Shown: positions 20,992-29,859 of the stretch, piece after piece
How positions within the stretch are numbered: position 1 is the first letter of the stretch
Layout: each line of letters begins with the position of its first letter
Assembly (NCBI RefSeq): GCF_000527175.1
Contig: NZ_AZUR01000001.1
Location: forward strand, 1,836,501 to 1,900,500
DNA: 64,000 nt
Source: Pseudogulbenkiania sp. MAI-1
GTDB taxonomy: Bacteria; Pseudomonadota; Gammaproteobacteria; Burkholderiales; Chromobacteriaceae
Reading direction: 5' to 3'
Notes under the pieces: model-generated
What the model was told of the DNA's origin: nothing
What the model saw: the letters and a program-made list of their open reading frames with translations, nothing else
Databases searched by the model: none
Program-made: the position numbers and the translations under genes

Positions 20992-22257
20992 TCAGGCGGA
21001 CTTCGCCCGTGTTTCCCGCATGCGCACCGCCGCGATCGCCCCGGACAAAAACGTCAGCCCGGCCACCAGCCACATCGCGCTGGCCACGCCGAACAGATCG
21101 GCCACCACCCCGGACAGCAGCGCGCCGATGGCGTAGCCCAGGTCGCGCCACAGGCGGTACACCCCCACCGCCGAGGCCCGCCAGCCCGGATGCGCCACGT
21201 CGCCGATGGCTGCCAGCAGGGTCGGGTAGACCATCGCCGTGCCGATGCCGAGCAGGACCGCCCCGACGAGAAAGCCGGAAAATCGCGTACCGACAGTGGT
21301 CAGCGCGATGCCTGCCGCTTGCAACCACATGCCGGCAACGATCAGCCCCTTGCGGCCGATGCGGTCCGACAAGATGCCGGTAGCGAGCTGGCAGACGCCC
21401 CACACGGCGGGGTAGATGGCGGCCAGCCAGCCGATCTGCGTCAGGCTCATGCCGGCGGCGGCAAAGACCAGGGGGAACAAGCCCCAGGCCATGCCGTCGT
21501 TGAGGTTGTTGACGAGACCGGCCTGGCTGATGGAGGACAGGTTACGGTCGTGCCAGCTGGTTTGCCCAAAAACCGTGCGTGGCGACGGCAGCTCGCTGGT
21601 CTCGCCCGTCTGCTGCAACGAGGCCTCATGCCGGGCATGCGCCTGCGTCTCGCGCACCGCCAGGACGGACAGCAGGAGGCCTGCCAGCACAAAGACCACC
21701 CCCAGGTAGAACGGCTGCGGACGCAGCCCGTAGCGGGCGGAAACCCAGCCGGTCGCCAACGCCGCCGCGCCGACGGCGAAATAGCCGGCGAACTCGTTGA
21801 GGCCCATCGCCAGGCCCCGGTTGCGCGGACCGGCCAGGTCGATCTTCATGATGACCGTGGTGGACCAGGTCAGGCCCTGGCTGATGCCGAGGAACAGGTT
21901 GGCCAGCAGCACCCAGTTCCACGACGGCGCCCACATCAGCAGAAACGGTACCGGCGTGGCGATCAGCCAGCCGGCGACGAGTATCGTCTTGCGGCCGTAC
22001 ACGTCGGCATAGCGGCCGGCGAGATAGTTGGTGAGCGCCTTGGAAACGCCGAACACCACGATGAAGGCGAGGATGGCGGTATGCGCCGCCAAGTGGAATT
22101 CCCGCTCGGCGATGGCGGGCAGGATGGAACGCTCCATGCCCACCATGGCGCCGACGAAGGCATTGACCACGACCAGCAGGCTGAATTGGGCGAGGTTTGC
22201 CCTCAGGCCGAGCCGGATCTCGTGGGGCAGCGTTTTGGAGCCGGGTAGGGTGTCCAC
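20992..22257 (-). CDS. MFS transporter co-transcribed with cbiB-cobD
   Basis: A 12-helix major facilitator of 421 residues from the chosen start. Motif A-like loops are present (GRYADVYGRKTI; GILSDRIGRKG). GTG at 22257 is the likely start: AGGAGG (22270-22275 on the plus strand as CCTCCT) lies 12 nt upstream, and the alternative GTG at 22296 lies before that site and inside cobD. The gene begins 16 nt after the cobD stop. Its Shine-Dalgarno is buried in a perfect 9-bp hairpin. The location suggests a substrate linked to corrinoids, cobalt or a precursor, but nothing in the sequence shows the cargo. Confidence 0.8.
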   Translation of the reverse strand: MDTLPGSKTLPHEIRLGLRANLAQFSLLVVVNAFVGAMVGMERSILPAIAEREFHLAAHTAILAFIVVFGVSKALTNYLAGRYADVYGRKTILVAGWLIATPVPFLLMWAPSWNWVLLANLFLGISQGLTWSTTVIMKIDLAGPRNRGLAMGLNEFAGYFAVGAAALATGWVSARYGLRPQPFYLGVVFVLAGLLLSVLAVRETQAHARHEASLQQTGETSELPSPRTVFGQTSWHDRNLSSISQAGLVNNLNDGMAWGLFPLVFAAAGMSLTQIGWLAAIYPAVWGVCQLATGILSDRIGRKGLIVAGMWLQAAGIALTTVGTRFSGFLVGAVLLGIGTAMVYPTLLAAIGDVAHPGWRASAVGVYRLWRDLGYAIGALLSGVVADLFGVASAMWLVAGLTFLSGAIAAVRMRETRAKSA

Positions 22258-22264
22258 TCTGTGG

Positions 22265-22287
22265 GTATACCTCCTATCGAGGTATAC
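22265..22287 (-). promoter_or_regulatory. Perfect 9-bp inverted repeat covering the MFS ribosome-binding site
   Basis: GTATACCTC and GAGGTATAC are separated by 5 nt. On the minus strand the second arm contains the GAGG part of the AGGAGG ribosome-binding site, and the loop holds the cobD stop codon. As RNA it can hide the site until ribosomes finishing cobD open it (translational coupling). As DNA it also looks like a dimeric repressor operator. Confidence 0.5.
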
Positions 22288-23263
22288 ACCATGCACTCAA
22301 TGCCGCTTCGAGGCGTTGCCAGTCGGTCTCGCTGGCCGGCAAGCCGAAGCGGACGCTGCCGCTCTCGGGGAAATGACGGATCAGGATGCTGTGGCGGGCC
22401 AGGAAATCGTACAGGGCCGTGGCGGCAGGGTGGGCCAGCCACTGGAACAGCGCGCTACCGCCGCTGGGGGTAAGCCCGTGTGCGTCCAGCAGCTGGGCGA
22501 GACGCGAGCTGTCGGCGGCCAGCCGCTCGCGCATGTGCGCCTGCCAGCCCCGGTCCTGCAAGGCCAGTCGCACCGCCACACGCGCCGGGCCGCTCACCGT
22601 CCACGGCCCGAGTTCCTCCCGCAGCCGCGCCAGCAATTCGGGCCAGGCGAACACGAAACCGGCACGTGCGCCGGCCAGGCCGAAGAACTTGCCGATCGAG
22701 CGCAGCACCACCAGCCCCGGCGTGCCGATGCGGGGCAACATGCTCTGCGCCGGCGTGCAGTCCATGAAAGCCTCGTCCACCACCAGCCAGCCGCCGCGCA
22801 CTGCCAGCCGGGCGCGCCAGGCGTCCAGTTGTTCCGGTGTGGCCTGCCAGCCGGTCGGGTTGTTGGGATTGCAGACCAAGAGCACGTCGAGTGTGTCGAG
22901 CGCCTCGTCTATCCGTTCCGGCGCCAGGCGCTCCACCTGATGGCCGTGCCGCGCCCAGGCGTGTGGATGCTCGGCATAAGTGGCCGCCAGCATGCCGACC
23001 TGACAAGCCGGGCGCAACAGCGGCAGCGCCTGGATCGCCGGCTGAGAGCCCGCTACCGGCAGCAGGGCATCGCAGCCGTAATACTCGGCCGCGGCAGCTT
23101 CCAATCCATCCGCCGTCTCCGGCAGCCGCTGCCAGGCGCGCGCCGGAATCTCCGGCACCGGCCAGCCGTGCGGGTTGAGCCCGGTGGACAGGTCGAGCCA
23201 GTCCTGTACCGGAATGCCGTAGCGCCGCGCCGCCGCCAGGATGCCGCCGCCGTGATCAAGCAT
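22274..23263 (-). CDS. cobD: L-threonine-O-3-phosphate decarboxylase (PLP enzyme)
   Basis: Makes (R)-1-amino-2-propanol O-2-phosphate, the linker for the B12 nucleotide loop. The 329-residue protein is a class-I/II aminotransferase-fold enzyme: LSTGLNPHGWP at the N-terminus, CNPNNPTGW near 131-139, VVDEAFMDC near 161-169, and the PLP lysine Lys192 in RSIGKFFGLAGAR. The name cobC is used for the same gene in pseudomonads. It overlaps cbiB by 8 nt. I see no PduX-type kinase in the window. Confidence 0.9.
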   Translation of the reverse strand: MLDHGGGILAAARRYGIPVQDWLDLSTGLNPHGWPVPEIPARAWQRLPETADGLEAAAAEYYGCDALLPVAGSQPAIQALPLLRPACQVGMLAATYAEHPHAWARHGHQVERLAPERIDEALDTLDVLLVCNPNNPTGWQATPEQLDAWRARLAVRGGWLVVDEAFMDCTPAQSMLPRIGTPGLVVLRSIGKFFGLAGARAGFVFAWPELLARLREELGPWTVSGPARVAVRLALQDRGWQAHMRERLAADSSRLAQLLDAHGLTPSGGSALFQWLAHPAATALYDFLARHSILIRHFPESGSVRFGLPASETDWQRLEAALSAWCIPR

Positions 23264-24194
23264 TAAAGCCTCCCGTCACCAGCGCCAGCATGAGGCCGAT
23301 GCCGACCCACAGCCACACGCCGCGGTTCACCAGGCGGATGGCGCGGCGGATGTCGGTGCTGTCCGGAGCACGCTCCAGGCCCAGCGCCGGGCGCTCCTTG
23401 AGCTCGCCGTGATAGCGGGCCGCGCCGCCCAGCGCCACGCCCAGCGCCCCGGCGCCGGCCGCCATCACCGGGCCGGCGTTGGGGCTGTACCAGGTCGGCG
23501 CCTGCGCGCGCCAGCACGCCCAGCCGGCACGGCGGTCGCCCAGTGCGATGTAGGTCAATGCGGTCAGCCGTGCCGGGATGAAGTTCAGCACGTCGTCGAA
23601 ACGCGCCGCCGCCCAGCCGAAATGCAGGTAGCGCTCGTTCTTGTAGCCCCACATCGCGTCCAGCGTGTTGGCGAGCCGGTACAGCACGGCACCGGGCGCG
23701 CCGAACAGCAGGAACCAGAACAGCGCGGCGAAGATCGCGTCGCTGCCGTTCTCCAGCACCGATTCGATGGTGGCGCGGGCCACGTCCTGCTCGGAAAGCT
23801 GGGACGTGTCGCGGCTCACGATCATGCCGACGCGCTGGCGTGCCAGCGGCAGGTCGTGCCGCTCCAGCGCCTCGACCACCGCCTCGGCGTGCTGGGTCAG
23901 GCTCTTGGCGCCGATGGCGAGGTAGAGCAGTACCACGCTATAGAACACGCCGATGAAGGGCAGCCACTCCAGCAGGGCCGCGAGCAGGGCAAACGGAATC
24001 AGGAGCAACGCGATGCCGATCGCGCCGCGCAGACGCATGCGCTGCACGGTTTCTTGTTCCGGGGCGGCAGGGTAGAGCCGGCGTTCAAGCCAGCGCACCA
24101 GCTTGCCGAAGCCAACTAACGGGTGCCAGCGCGGCGGTTCGCCGAAGAGTTTGTCGAGCAGGACAGCGAGCAGCAGAAAAACGGGGGATATCAC
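23256..24194 (-). CDS. cbiB: Adenosylcobinamide-phosphate synthase CbiB (membrane protein)
   Basis: Joins aminopropanol phosphate to adenosylcobyric acid in the inner membrane. The 312-residue protein has the CbiB signature LDKLFGEPPRWHPLVGFGKL at the start, hydrophobic helices around 55-95, 160-185 and 290-312, and the blocks VSRDTSQLSEQDVARATIES, NGSDAIFAALFW, DDVLNFIPARLTAL and SPNAGPVMAAGAGALGV. It is the first gene of the leftward unit cbiB-cobD-MFS and is divergent from cobQ across 135 bp. Confidence 0.93.
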   Translation of the reverse strand: MISPVFLLLAVLLDKLFGEPPRWHPLVGFGKLVRWLERRLYPAAPEQETVQRMRLRGAIGIALLLIPFALLAALLEWLPFIGVFYSVVLLYLAIGAKSLTQHAEAVVEALERHDLPLARQRVGMIVSRDTSQLSEQDVARATIESVLENGSDAIFAALFWFLLFGAPGAVLYRLANTLDAMWGYKNERYLHFGWAAARFDDVLNFIPARLTALTYIALGDRRAGWACWRAQAPTWYSPNAGPVMAAGAGALGVALGGAARYHGELKERPALGLERAPDSTDIRRAIRLVNRGVWLWVGIGLMLALVTGGFNA

Positions 24195-24329
24195 GACATG
24201 CGCCTATATAATGACCGACTTTGCCAGTCGATGACGCCGCGCTGATACAGGCGAGACATCGACCACAACCAATAAGAAAGCCGTCATTCTAGGGCCGTCG
24301 CCGGAAAAATGCGCGCCCGGAGTCAAACC

Positions 24330-25802
24330 ATGCCAGCCAACACCATCATGATCCAGGGCACCACCTCGGACGCCGGCAAGAGCACGCTGGCCACCGGGCT
24401 GTGCCGCCTGCTGGCGCGCCGCGGCGTGCGCACCGCCCCCTTCAAGCCGCAGAACATGGCGCTCAACAGTGCCGTCACCGTCGACGGCGGCGAGATCGGC
24501 CGCTCGCAGGCGGTGCAGGCGCAAGCCTGCGGCGTCGAGCCTTACACCGACATGAACCCGATCCTGCTCAAGCCCAACAGCAACGTCGGTTCCCAGGTCA
24601 TCGTGCAGGGCCGGGCGATCGGCAACATGGAGGCCAGCGTCTACCACCGCTACAAGCCCGAGGCGATGAAGGCGGTGCTGCAATCGCACCGGCGCCTTTC
24701 CGAACAGTACGACTGCATCGTGGTGGAAGGGGCGGGCAGCCCGGCGGAAATCAACCTGCGCGAGGGCGACATCGCCAACATGGGCTTTGCCGAAGCGGTG
24801 GACTGCCCGGTGATTCTGGTGGCCGACATCGACCGCGGCGGCGTGTTCGCGCACCTGGTCGGCACGCTGGCGCTGCTATCGCCCTCGGAACAACGCCGCG
24901 TGGTCGGCTTCGTCATCAACCGTTTCCGCGGCGACGTCGCGCTGCTGCAGCCGGGACTCGACTGGCTCGAACAGTACACCGGCAAGCCGGTGCTGGGGGT
25001 GTTGCCATATCTCTCCGGCCTGCACATCGAAGCCGAAGACAGCCTCACCCGCCAGAACGCCACGGGTGGCTCGCACGCCGCCGAACGCCTGCGCGTGGTG
25101 GCGCCGGTGTTTCCGCGCCTGAGCAACCACACCGATTTCGACCCGCTGCGGCTGCATCCGCAGGTCGAACTGACCCTGGTCGGGGCCGGTCAACCGATTC
25201 CGCCTGCCGACCTGATCGTGCTGCCCGGCAGCAAGAACACTCGCAACGATCTCGCCTGGTTGCGCGCCAACGGCTGGGAGGCGGTAATCCGCCGCCACCT
25301 GCGCCTGGGTGGCAAGCTGATCGGCATTTGCGGCGGATTTCAGATGTTGGGACGCGAATTGCACGACCCGCTCGGGCTGGAAAGCGAGGCCGGCAGCACC
25401 CCGGGGCTCAATCTCTTCGACATGGAAACCACGCTGATGGAACACAAACGGCTGGAACGGGTGGAAGGGAGGCTCAGTGTGGCCGACGCTGCGGTCAGCG
25501 GCTACGAGATCCACATGGGCGTCACCAGCGGCCCGGCGCTGGCCCGGCCGGCGGTAAAACTGGCCGAAGGCAACGACGGTGCGCTGTCGGACGACGGCCA
25601 GATTCTCGGCACCTATCTGCACGGCCTGTTCGACCATGCCGACGCCTGTCGTGCGCTACTGGCCTGGGCCGGGCTGGAAGAACCGGCGCCGCTCGATTAC
25701 CGCGCCCTGCGCGAGCAGCACATCGACCGCCTGGCCGATTCGCTGGAGCAGCACTTGCGCCTCGATCGCCTGGCGGTATGGCTGCCGGTGCTGCAACGCT
25801 AA
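24330..25802 (+). CDS. cobQ: Cobyric acid synthase CobQ
   Basis: Amidates the b, d, e and g side chains of adenosylcobyrinate a,c-diamide. 490 residues from the ATG at 24330, chosen over the in-frame ATG at 24309 because GGAG lies 8 nt upstream and MPANTIMIQGTTSDAGKST matches the family. The N-terminal ATPase domain has the P-loop GTTSDAGKST; the C-terminal amidotransferase domain has Cys in GICGGFQMLG and His in YLHGLFDHA. It stands alone on the plus strand, divergent from cbiB, followed by a hairpin terminator. Confidence 0.94.
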   Translation: MPANTIMIQGTTSDAGKSTLATGLCRLLARRGVRTAPFKPQNMALNSAVTVDGGEIGRSQAVQAQACGVEPYTDMNPILLKPNSNVGSQVIVQGRAIGNMEASVYHRYKPEAMKAVLQSHRRLSEQYDCIVVEGAGSPAEINLREGDIANMGFAEAVDCPVILVADIDRGGVFAHLVGTLALLSPSEQRRVVGFVINRFRGDVALLQPGLDWLEQYTGKPVLGVLPYLSGLHIEAEDSLTRQNATGGSHAAERLRVVAPVFPRLSNHTDFDPLRLHPQVELTLVGAGQPIPPADLIVLPGSKNTRNDLAWLRANGWEAVIRRHLRLGGKLIGICGGFQMLGRELHDPLGLESEAGSTPGLNLFDMETTLMEHKRLERVEGRLSVADAAVSGYEIHMGVTSGPALARPAVKLAEGNDGALSDDGQILGTYLHGLFDHADACRALLAWAGLEEPAPLDYRALREQHIDRLADSLEQHLRLDRLAVWLPVLQR

Positions 25803-25845
25803 TTCGCTCTTACGCCCGGTCTTGGTCGAAGAAGCGGACATGAGA

Positions 25846-25867
25846 AAGCCCGGGTCGCCCCGGGCTT
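25846..25867. terminator. Terminator between cobQ and a convergent membrane-protein gene
   Basis: AAGCCCGGG and CCCGGGCTT form a perfect 9-bp stem with loop TCGC. On the minus strand the stem is followed by TTCTCAT, on the plus strand by GGTGTTT, so it may serve both converging genes. Confidence 0.65.
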
Positions 25868-25880
25868 GGTGTTTATGCCC

Positions 25881-26405
25881 TCAGCGGGCCATTTCCGACA
25901 TGTCTTTGTCGGGTTCTCTACGCTCCAGCTTCAGATAGGCATCCGCTGCCACGATACCGAAGATCACATGGGCGAGCAGTGTCGTCCACCCGCGAGCCTC
26001 GGCGAACCACGGGAAGAACTGGGTCATGCCGTAAAAATCGACGAAGTAGACCACGAGACCGTACACGGCTCCGACTACCGAGGCCATGCCCCAGCTCGAG
26101 TCGAAGTGGAACGGCGCCATGATCAGACCCAAGATCAACCCCATGCCGATAGCTAGCGCAAAGTGCACGATCAAGGCGACCACCACGATGCCGATATCGA
26201 ACATCTCAGGCGATCCTAGTGCCGAACTACCCATGACAATAGCGGCGATCATGTGTGTCGGCGCCCACGCGCTACCCCCCATCATTACTGCGGCCAGCAT
26301 ATCAAGAAGCAGGAACACCACCCCCGCTAGCACCCCGGCTATCGCCGCGGCACGCCAGTCGGGCAGCCGATGTGTCAGCTGATGCGAATGCATGTGAAGA
26401 TCCAT
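25881..26405 (-). CDS. Predicted inner-membrane protein, unknown function
   Basis: 174 residues beginning MDLHMHSHQLTHRLPDW, a His-rich cytoplasmic tail, then about four hydrophobic segments (AAIAGVLAGVVFLLLDMLAAVMMGG; FDIGIVVVALIVHFALAIGMGLILGLIMAPF; MASVVGAVYGLVVYFVDF; LLAHVIFGIVAADAYL). The ATG at 26405 is favoured over 26408 because GGAG then sits 6 nt upstream. It is convergent with cobQ. I do not recognise a characterised family. Confidence 0.72.
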   Translation of the reverse strand: MDLHMHSHQLTHRLPDWRAAAIAGVLAGVVFLLLDMLAAVMMGGSAWAPTHMIAAIVMGSSALGSPEMFDIGIVVVALIVHFALAIGMGLILGLIMAPFHFDSSWGMASVVGAVYGLVVYFVDFYGMTQFFPWFAEARGWTTLLAHVIFGIVAADAYLKLERREPDKDMSEMAR

Positions 26406-26649
26406 CATCAACTCCTTTCAGCGCTTTGTCGAAAGGGACGCACTCCGCGCCATTGATTAGACCCTGCGGTGACGGGAAAGTGCGATTCCTAAGCCCCTTT
26501 TCAGAGTTTTTTTATTGTAGAACAAAAGGTTGTGGTGGATATGTCGGCGCCTTCGCGCTATTTTGTCGGGAACAAGCCCGACAAGACCGCTCTCTAAGTT
26601 TATGGCGGTTTTCTCACGCCAATGGAAGTTCGAGAAGGGAGGTGAAGCG

Positions 26650-26862
26650 ATGATCGCCCCACGGGAAAAATACCGGGTGGGCCATTCCGGCTATGTGTCG
26701 CCGTTCACCGAGTTCATGGACAGCTTCCTGGCCGAGCACCCGGAAGTGGTCGAGGACCAGCGTCGTGGCTGGTATCTGTTCTGGGACCACAAGGCCGACT
26801 TCGAGGAAATGAAAGAAAGCAGCAAGGATAGCGTGCCGGTCAAAGGGTACGACTATTTCTAA
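26650..26862 (+). CDS. DUF3460 family small protein
   Basis: A 70-residue soluble protein. HSGYVSPFTEFMDSFLAEHPEVVEDQRRGWYLFWDHKAD is the pattern of the DUF3460 family, common in betaproteobacteria and of unknown function. The ATG at 26650 has GGGAGG 7 nt upstream. A perfect inverted repeat TTGTCGGG...CCCGACAA (26563-26584) lies in its upstream region. Confidence 0.82.
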   Translation: MIAPREKYRVGHSGYVSPFTEFMDSFLAEHPEVVEDQRRGWYLFWDHKADFEEMKESSKDSVPVKGYDYF

Positions 26863-26869
26863 GTTCCAA

Positions 26870-26951
26870 GCGCGTCCCCCGCTCGGGTGGCGGTGCCGAG
26901 TTGCACGCACGGCGACACGGTCACCCTTCGAGGCGGGGGATGCGCCTTTTT
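26870..26951 (+). terminator. Extended structured terminator or small RNA after the DUF3460 gene
   Basis: The left arm 26870-26885 (GCGCGTCCCCCGCTCG) pairs with 26929-26946 with one bulge and one G-U pair, and ends in five T (26947-26951). The 43-nt interior folds further (GGTG...CACC and a GC-rich stem). It is much longer than a minimal terminator. Confidence 0.6.
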
Positions 26952-27139
26952 CATTCTAGTGGTCAGAACGCGTTTGCAATAGTTTCAACCAATGTGCTGT
27001 CACGACAATTGGTCACATGCCGGATGGAAGATATGGCCTTGGCGGTTCCACGGCCATACCTGCCTGCGCACTGCTGGTGCCCGGTCTTTCCGGGCATTCA
27101 CTCTTCGCACCGCGACACGAGCAAGGTGGTGATCCCGTT

Positions 27140-27871
27140 TTAGAACGGCTCCGTCCAGGGCCGCAAGTCCAGTTCGTGCGTCCAGGCACTGCGCGGCTGG
27201 CGGAACAACTGGTAGTAAGCCTCGGCGATGGCTGCCGGGTCGAGCATGTCGTCGGGGTGCGGCGGCGTGCCGAGCTCCCCCGGTGACTGTGGTCGGATGT
27301 GGCCGTCGAGCACCACGTGCGCGACGTGGATGCCCTTGGGCTGCAATTCGCGCGCCATGCTCTGCGCCAGCGCGCGCAGGCCGAACTTGCCCACCGCCAG
27401 GTTATGGAAGCCCGCGCTGCCGCGCAGGCTGGCCGTCGCACCCGTGAACAGGATGGTGCCGCCGGGGCCGCCCTGCTCGATGCGCCCCAGCATGCCGCGC
27501 GCGGCAGCGCGGCCCACCAGAAAGCCGCCGAGACAACCCACCCGCCAGCAGCGCTCGAACTCCTCGCGGCTGGTTTCGAGAAGGCCTGCCGGCGCGAAAC
27601 GCCCGGCGTTGTACACCACCACGTCCGGCTCGCCCAGATCGCTGCGGATGTTCTGGAACAGCGCCTCGACCGCCGCCTCGTCGGTGGCGTCGCAGGCGTA
27701 GGCCCGGCCGGCGTGGTGCACGCCGGTGCAATCGGCCGCCAGTCCCTCCAGCTTCTTCACGTCACGCGCCACCAGGGCGACGTGCATCTCCGCATGCGCG
27801 AAACGTTGTGCCAGCGCGCAGCCGAGTCCGGGCCCGACGCCGACGATAACCGCAATCTTGCCAGTATCCAT
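27140..27871 (-). CDS. Atypical short-chain dehydrogenase/reductase
   Basis: A 243-residue Rossmann protein: VGVGPGLGCALA near residues 11-22 for cofactor, the VVYNAG block near 85, and the active-site region TGATASLRGSAGFHNLAVGKFGLRAL. The Ser and Lys positions are kept, but four residues before the Lys, where SDRs have Tyr, there is Leu. Related proteins with ARELQPKGIHVAHVV are known that also lack the Tyr, so either the catalysis differs or the protein is not a standard dehydrogenase. It is divergent from the ThDP-enzyme gene. Confidence 0.85.
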   Translation of the reverse strand: MDTGKIAVIVGVGPGLGCALAQRFAHAEMHVALVARDVKKLEGLAADCTGVHHAGRAYACDATDEAAVEALFQNIRSDLGEPDVVVYNAGRFAPAGLLETSREEFERCWRVGCLGGFLVGRAAARGMLGRIEQGGPGGTILFTGATASLRGSAGFHNLAVGKFGLRALAQSMARELQPKGIHVAHVVLDGHIRPQSPGELGTPPHPDDMLDPAAIAEAYYQLFRQPRSAWTHELDLRPWTEPF

Positions 27872-27900
27872 GGTGCACTCCTGCCAGTCGCTGCTTTCAT

Positions 27901-27924
27901 CTTAGAACCTGAATCTTAGAACCT
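27901..27924. repeat. Tandem 10-bp direct repeats CTTAGAACCT
   Basis: Two exact copies of CTTAGAACCT with starts 14 bp apart, located 30 bp upstream of the SDR start in the divergent region shared with the ThDP-enzyme gene. They may be regulator half-sites. Confidence 0.45.
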
Positions 27925-28130
27925 CCCTTGGATCTTGCTGCGCGGCTGCCGAGTTGATGAGTTTTCGGAATGAGATAAGCAAAATGCATCGCTTGAGCAC
28001 TCCACCGGGAAGGCAGAGACTGAGCACCGGGTTCGCTCGCTCACACCATTCCACCCCGGCGAACGAGAACCGGCCGCGACATCGATGCCGTGGCCGGGAG
28101 GCGTTTCATAGAAGATTGGAGAGGGTTGTC

Positions 28131-29789
28131 ATGCAGGACATCAAGGCGCCGCGCAACGGCGGACGGATTCTGGTCGAGTCACTGGTCAAGAACGGTGTGG
28201 ACGCCGTGTATTGCGTCCCCGGAGAGAGCTACCTGCCGGTGCTCGACGCGCTGCGCGACGAGCCGACGGTGCATACCATCGTCACCCGCCACGAGGGTGC
28301 GGCGTCGTACATGGCCGATGCCTACGGCAAGCTCACCGGTCGTCCCGGCATCTGCTTCGTCACCCGCGGACCGGGTGCCACCCACGCCAGCAACGGCGTA
28401 CACACCGCCATGCAGGATTCCACGCCGATGATCCTGTTCATCGGCCAGGTCGAGCGCGGCTTTCTCGGCCGTGAAGCCTTCCAGGAAGTCGATTACGTCA
28501 AGATGTTCGGCGGGCTCGCCAAGTGGGCGACGCAGATCGACAGCCTCGAACGCATCCCCGAAGTGGTGGCGCGCGCCTTCAGCGTGGCCATGTCCGGCCG
28601 TCCCGGCCCGGTGGTGGTAGCGCTGCCGGATGACATCCTGTTCGGCCAGGGCGTGGCCGGGCCGGCCGTGGCGGCGCAACCGGTGCAGGCCGCCCCGGCG
28701 CCATCCGACATGGCCGAACTGCGCCGCCTACTGGCCGCTGCCCAGCGTCCCTTGCTGATCGTCGGCGGCAGCGGTTGGGATGCCGACGCCTGCCAGGCGC
28801 TGAGTCGTTTCGCCACCGCCAATGCGCTGCCGGTGGCCACCGCCTTCCGCCGCCAGGACCTGTTCGACAACGCCGACCCGCACTACGCCGGCCACCTCGG
28901 CTTCGGCCTGTCGCCGCAACTGGCCGAGCGGGTGCGCGGCGCCGACCTGATCCTCGCCATCGGCACCCGGCTGGGCGAAGTCTCCAGCAACGGCTACACC
29001 CTGATCGCCAACCCGCAGCCGGCCCAGACCCTGATCCACGTCCACGCCTCCCCCGAAGAACTGGGCCGCGTCTACCATGCGCATCTGCCGATCAACGCCG
29101 GCATGCGGGCCTTTGCCACGGCGCTTGCCGAACTGGCACCCGTCGACGGCACATCGTGGCGGCAATGGACGCACGACGCCCACGCCGAATACCTCGCCTT
29201 CAGCACCCCGCCGGCCGCCTCCCCGGAGCACGCTGGTGTCGACATGGGCAAGGTGATGACGCATCTGCGCGAAGTGTTGCCGGAAGACGCCATCGTCAGC
29301 AACGGCGCCGGCAACTACGCCGTCTGGGTACACCGCTTCTACCGCTACCGCCGGCCCGCCACCGAACTCGCGCCGACCAACGGCGCCATGGGCTACGGCC
29401 TGCCGGCGGCGATCGCCGCCAAGCTGCGCTACCCCGAGCGCCAGGTGGTGTGCTTCGCCGGCGACGGCTGCTTCATGATGTATCCGCAGGAACTCGCCAC
29501 GGCGCGGCAGTTCGGCGCGGCGGTGGTGGTGATCGTGGTCAACAACGGCATGTACGGCACCATCCGCATGCACCAGGAACGCGAATACCCGGCACGGCCC
29601 TTCGCCACCGATCTGCTCAACCCGGACTTCGTCGCGCTGGCGCACGCCTGCGGCGCCCATGCCGAACTGGTGGAACGCAGCGAAGACTTCCCGGCGGCAT
29701 TCGCCCGAGCGACCCAGGCCGGTCGACCCGCACTGATCGAGCTCAAGGTCGACCCGCGCCAGATCACGCCGCAGGCACGGCTGGCCTGA
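28131..29789 (+). CDS. Thiamine-diphosphate-dependent enzyme, acetolactate-synthase-like
   Basis: 552 residues with the three-domain ThDP architecture. The N-terminal PYR domain holds VYCVPGESYLPVLDAL and the activating Glu in TRHEGAASYMADAYGKLTG; a central DHS-like domain holds IVGGSGWDADACQAL; the C-terminal PP domain holds GDGCFMMYPQELATARQFG...NNGMYG, the GDG-NN cofactor motif. The ATG at 28131 follows GGAGAGGG. No small regulatory subunit (ilvH) is adjacent, so it is probably not the biosynthetic acetolactate synthase; benzoylformate or other 2-oxoacid decarboxylation is possible. Substrate unknown. Confidence 0.87.
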   Translation: MQDIKAPRNGGRILVESLVKNGVDAVYCVPGESYLPVLDALRDEPTVHTIVTRHEGAASYMADAYGKLTGRPGICFVTRGPGATHASNGVHTAMQDSTPMILFIGQVERGFLGREAFQEVDYVKMFGGLAKWATQIDSLERIPEVVARAFSVAMSGRPGPVVVALPDDILFGQGVAGPAVAAQPVQAAPAPSDMAELRRLLAAAQRPLLIVGGSGWDADACQALSRFATANALPVATAFRRQDLFDNADPHYAGHLGFGLSPQLAERVRGADLILAIGTRLGEVSSNGYTLIANPQPAQTLIHVHASPEELGRVYHAHLPINAGMRAFATALAELAPVDGTSWRQWTHDAHAEYLAFSTPPAASPEHAGVDMGKVMTHLREVLPEDAIVSNGAGNYAVWVHRFYRYRRPATELAPTNGAMGYGLPAAIAAKLRYPERQVVCFAGDGCFMMYPQELATARQFGAAVVVIVVNNGMYGTIRMHQEREYPARPFATDLLNPDFVALAHACGAHAELVERSEDFPAAFARATQAGRPALIELKVDPRQITPQARLA

Positions 29790-29859
29790 TCGGATTCGAT
29801 TCGTCGCCGGAGAGGGGCTTGGGGCGATGCCGGGTAGCAAGCCGGCATCGCCCTGGCCA

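Noticed and set aside
24195..24329. TATAAT at 24207-24212 as a promoter between cbiB and cobQ
   Set aside because: No acceptable -35 sequence lies at 16-18 bp on either strand.
27078..27096. TGCCCGG...CCGGGCA hairpin downstream of the SDR gene as a terminator
   Set aside because: A clear stem but without a T run on the minus strand; too weak to list as a feature.
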